A stretch of 6,812 nt of DNA from CAKKQX01 sp046313915 (GTDB lineage: Bacteria > Pseudomonadota > Gammaproteobacteria > Burkholderiales > SG8-41). The notes under the pieces were generated by a model. That model worked only from the letters and a program-made list of their open reading frames with translations. It was not told where the DNA came from and did not search any database. The stretch covers positions 1 to 6,812 of the forward strand of contig JBKBXX010000141.1 of the NCBI GenBank assembly GCA_046313915.1, written 5' to 3'. Below are positions 5,761 to 6,812 of the stretch, piece after piece (the stretch's first letter is position 1; each line of letters opens with the position of its first letter). The translations under genes were made by a program, and so were the position numbers.

Positions 5761-6812
5761 TCACCGTCCGCCGACGGTCAGCGGGGCGCCGAGCGGGCCT
5801 TGCTGGGCGGCGGTTTCGATCTGGGCCGTCATCGTCCGCAGCAGCCGCGCTTCGTTATCGGTGAGCGGCACCATTGCTTCGCCGGTCCAGTCGGCGTAGA
5901 GCAGCGCCACCGCGCGCTCGTTGACGATCACCGGCAGCAGCAGCAGCGAACGCGCGTCGCGCAGCGCGTTCTTGTGCCACGCCGGTATGCGCGACTGGAT
6001 CTTGCGGTCGAGGACATCCGCGACGTGCACCGGTTTTTTCGACGACAGCGTCAGATGGAATACGTCCGGCGCGAAGCCGCCTTCGAAATAAAGCGAGGAA
6101 ATATCACCGCTGGCGGGCTCGCCGAACCCCGCGCGCGCGCTGTAGCGGCGGGTTGCCGGGTCGAGCACGAAAGCGATGGTCCGGGCGCAGCCCAGGCTGC
6201 CTTTCAGCACTTCCAGCGCCATGTGCAGCAGTATCGAAAACTGGCATTCCTGCGCCGAGCGCGTGATTTCGGCCACACCCGCGGCGAGCCTCGCTTCGGC
6301 ATCGTGCGGCTTGCCCGAAGTTTCGGCGCCGCTGCGGTCGAAATACTCTTCGGCCAGTCCTTCCCAGCCGCCTTCGGTGCCGGCTTCGCTCGTGAGCGCT
6401 TCCAGCGTCGCGTGCGCGATGTCGGCGTCGATGGCGACCACCGGCGCGAAGCGTTCGGTCGCGGCGCGCGCTGCAGCAGCATCACCGGCAGCCGTCGCCC
6501 GTGCGAGTTCGCCTGCGAACGCCGCCATCGCCTGCAGCCAGCCGCTGTGGGTGAGCGGCTCGATGTCGTTGGTCGGCTGGTAGGGCTTGAGCGCTTCGCG
6601 CAAAGCGCCGGGCAGGCCCCAGCGCGCGGCGGTGGCCTGGCCGAGCTCGGTGAGACTGATGCCGAGCACCGCCGCCGCGGCTTCGTCGAGTGGCGCGCCG
6701 TTCGCCACCTTGCGCTCGATCTGCTGCCACTCGTCGGGGGCGTAGAACACGCACACCAGTTCGCCCAGCCGCGACAGCAGCGCGCACACCACCGCTTCCT
6801 CGCCTTCCCTGA
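5761..6812 (-). CDS. HDOD-GAF signalling protein (5' partial)
   Basis: The frame is open to the right edge; codons before the GTG at 6792 read REGEEAV and join smoothly, so that GTG is internal and the gene begins outside the window. About 349 residues are visible. The first 80 or so (VVCALLSRLGELVCVFYAPDEW, then AAAAVLGISLTELGQATAARWGLP) look like the C-terminal half of an HDOD domain, a non-catalytic relative of HD phosphohydrolases. A helical, alanine-rich linker follows. A GAF domain lies at about 6270-5775 (ILLHMALEVL, RTIAFVLDPATRRYSARAGFG, SLLLLPVIVNERAVALLYADW). HDOD-GAF proteins are usually regulatory, but their ligands and partners are mostly undefined. In the LLSRLG stretch, where HDOD proteins usually read LLHNIG or similar, no His or Asp is present, so no metal site is expected. 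No membrane segment is visible. It is on the same strand as the kinase cassette, 103 bp upstream of it. Confidence 0.82.
   Translation of the reverse strand, partial: REGEEAVVCALLSRLGELVCVFYAPDEWQQIERKVANGAPLDEAAAAVLGISLTELGQATAARWGLPGALREALKPYQPTNDIEPLTHSGWLQAMAAFAGELARATAAGDAAAARAATERFAPVVAIDADIAHATLEALTSEAGTEGGWEGLAEEYFDRSGAETSGKPHDAEARLAAGVAEITRSAQECQFSILLHMALEVLKGSLGCARTIAFVLDPATRRYSARAGFGEPASGDISSLYFEGGFAPDVFHLTLSSKKPVHVADVLDRKIQSRIPAWHKNALRDARSLLLLPVIVNERAVALLYADWTGEAMVPLTDNEARLLRTMTAQIETAAQQGPLGAPLTVGGR

Overview
The window is GC-rich, densely coding bacterial DNA. Its gene content (a periplasmic TPR protein with a short C-terminal Cys pair, an HDOD-GAF protein, and a PAS histidine kinase with a c-di-GMP output regulator) suggests a proteobacterium, probably betaproteobacterial. 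That placement is inferred from protein style only. No rRNA, tRNA, CRISPR array, insertion sequence or phage gene was seen.

Layout. Left arm, plus strand: the 3' part of a large protein that resembles the C-terminal domain of UGSC-family (seleno)proteins (1-1326, open at the left edge). A 136-bp spacer with a near-perfect inverted repeat follows, then a small exported TPR protein (1463-1930). Right arm, minus strand, in transcription order: the 3' part of an HDOD-GAF protein (6812-5761, open at the right edge); a 103-bp spacer with the window's only AT-rich patch; and a three-gene signalling cassette. The cassette comprises a soluble PAS-PAS histidine kinase (5657-4092), a single-domain receiver (4099-3647) and a REC-GGDEF-EAL regulator (3650-1941). 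The two arms converge with only 10 bp between stop codons at 1930 and 1941.

How the genes may work together. The kinase, receiver and REC-GGDEF-EAL genes overlap by 8 and 4 nt, so they are almost certainly one translationally coupled unit. The kinase has no membrane segment and would sense an intracellular cue through its PAS domains. It would then phosphorylate the stand-alone receiver, the c-di-GMP enzyme, or both. The last protein keeps the visible catalytic motifs of both a diguanylate cyclase and a phosphodiesterase, plus an RxxD inhibitory site, so phosphorylation could tip c-di-GMP either way. The HDOD-GAF protein upstream is probably also a signalling protein, but the sequence does not show that it belongs to the same transcript. 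The plus-strand genes have no evident functional link to the cassette.

Most of the window is a recognisable, ordinary signalling locus. The points that merit a second look are the UGSC-like protein, the inverted repeat before the TPR gene, the two-receiver kinase cassette, and a consensus-like promoter facing against the HDOD-GAF gene.
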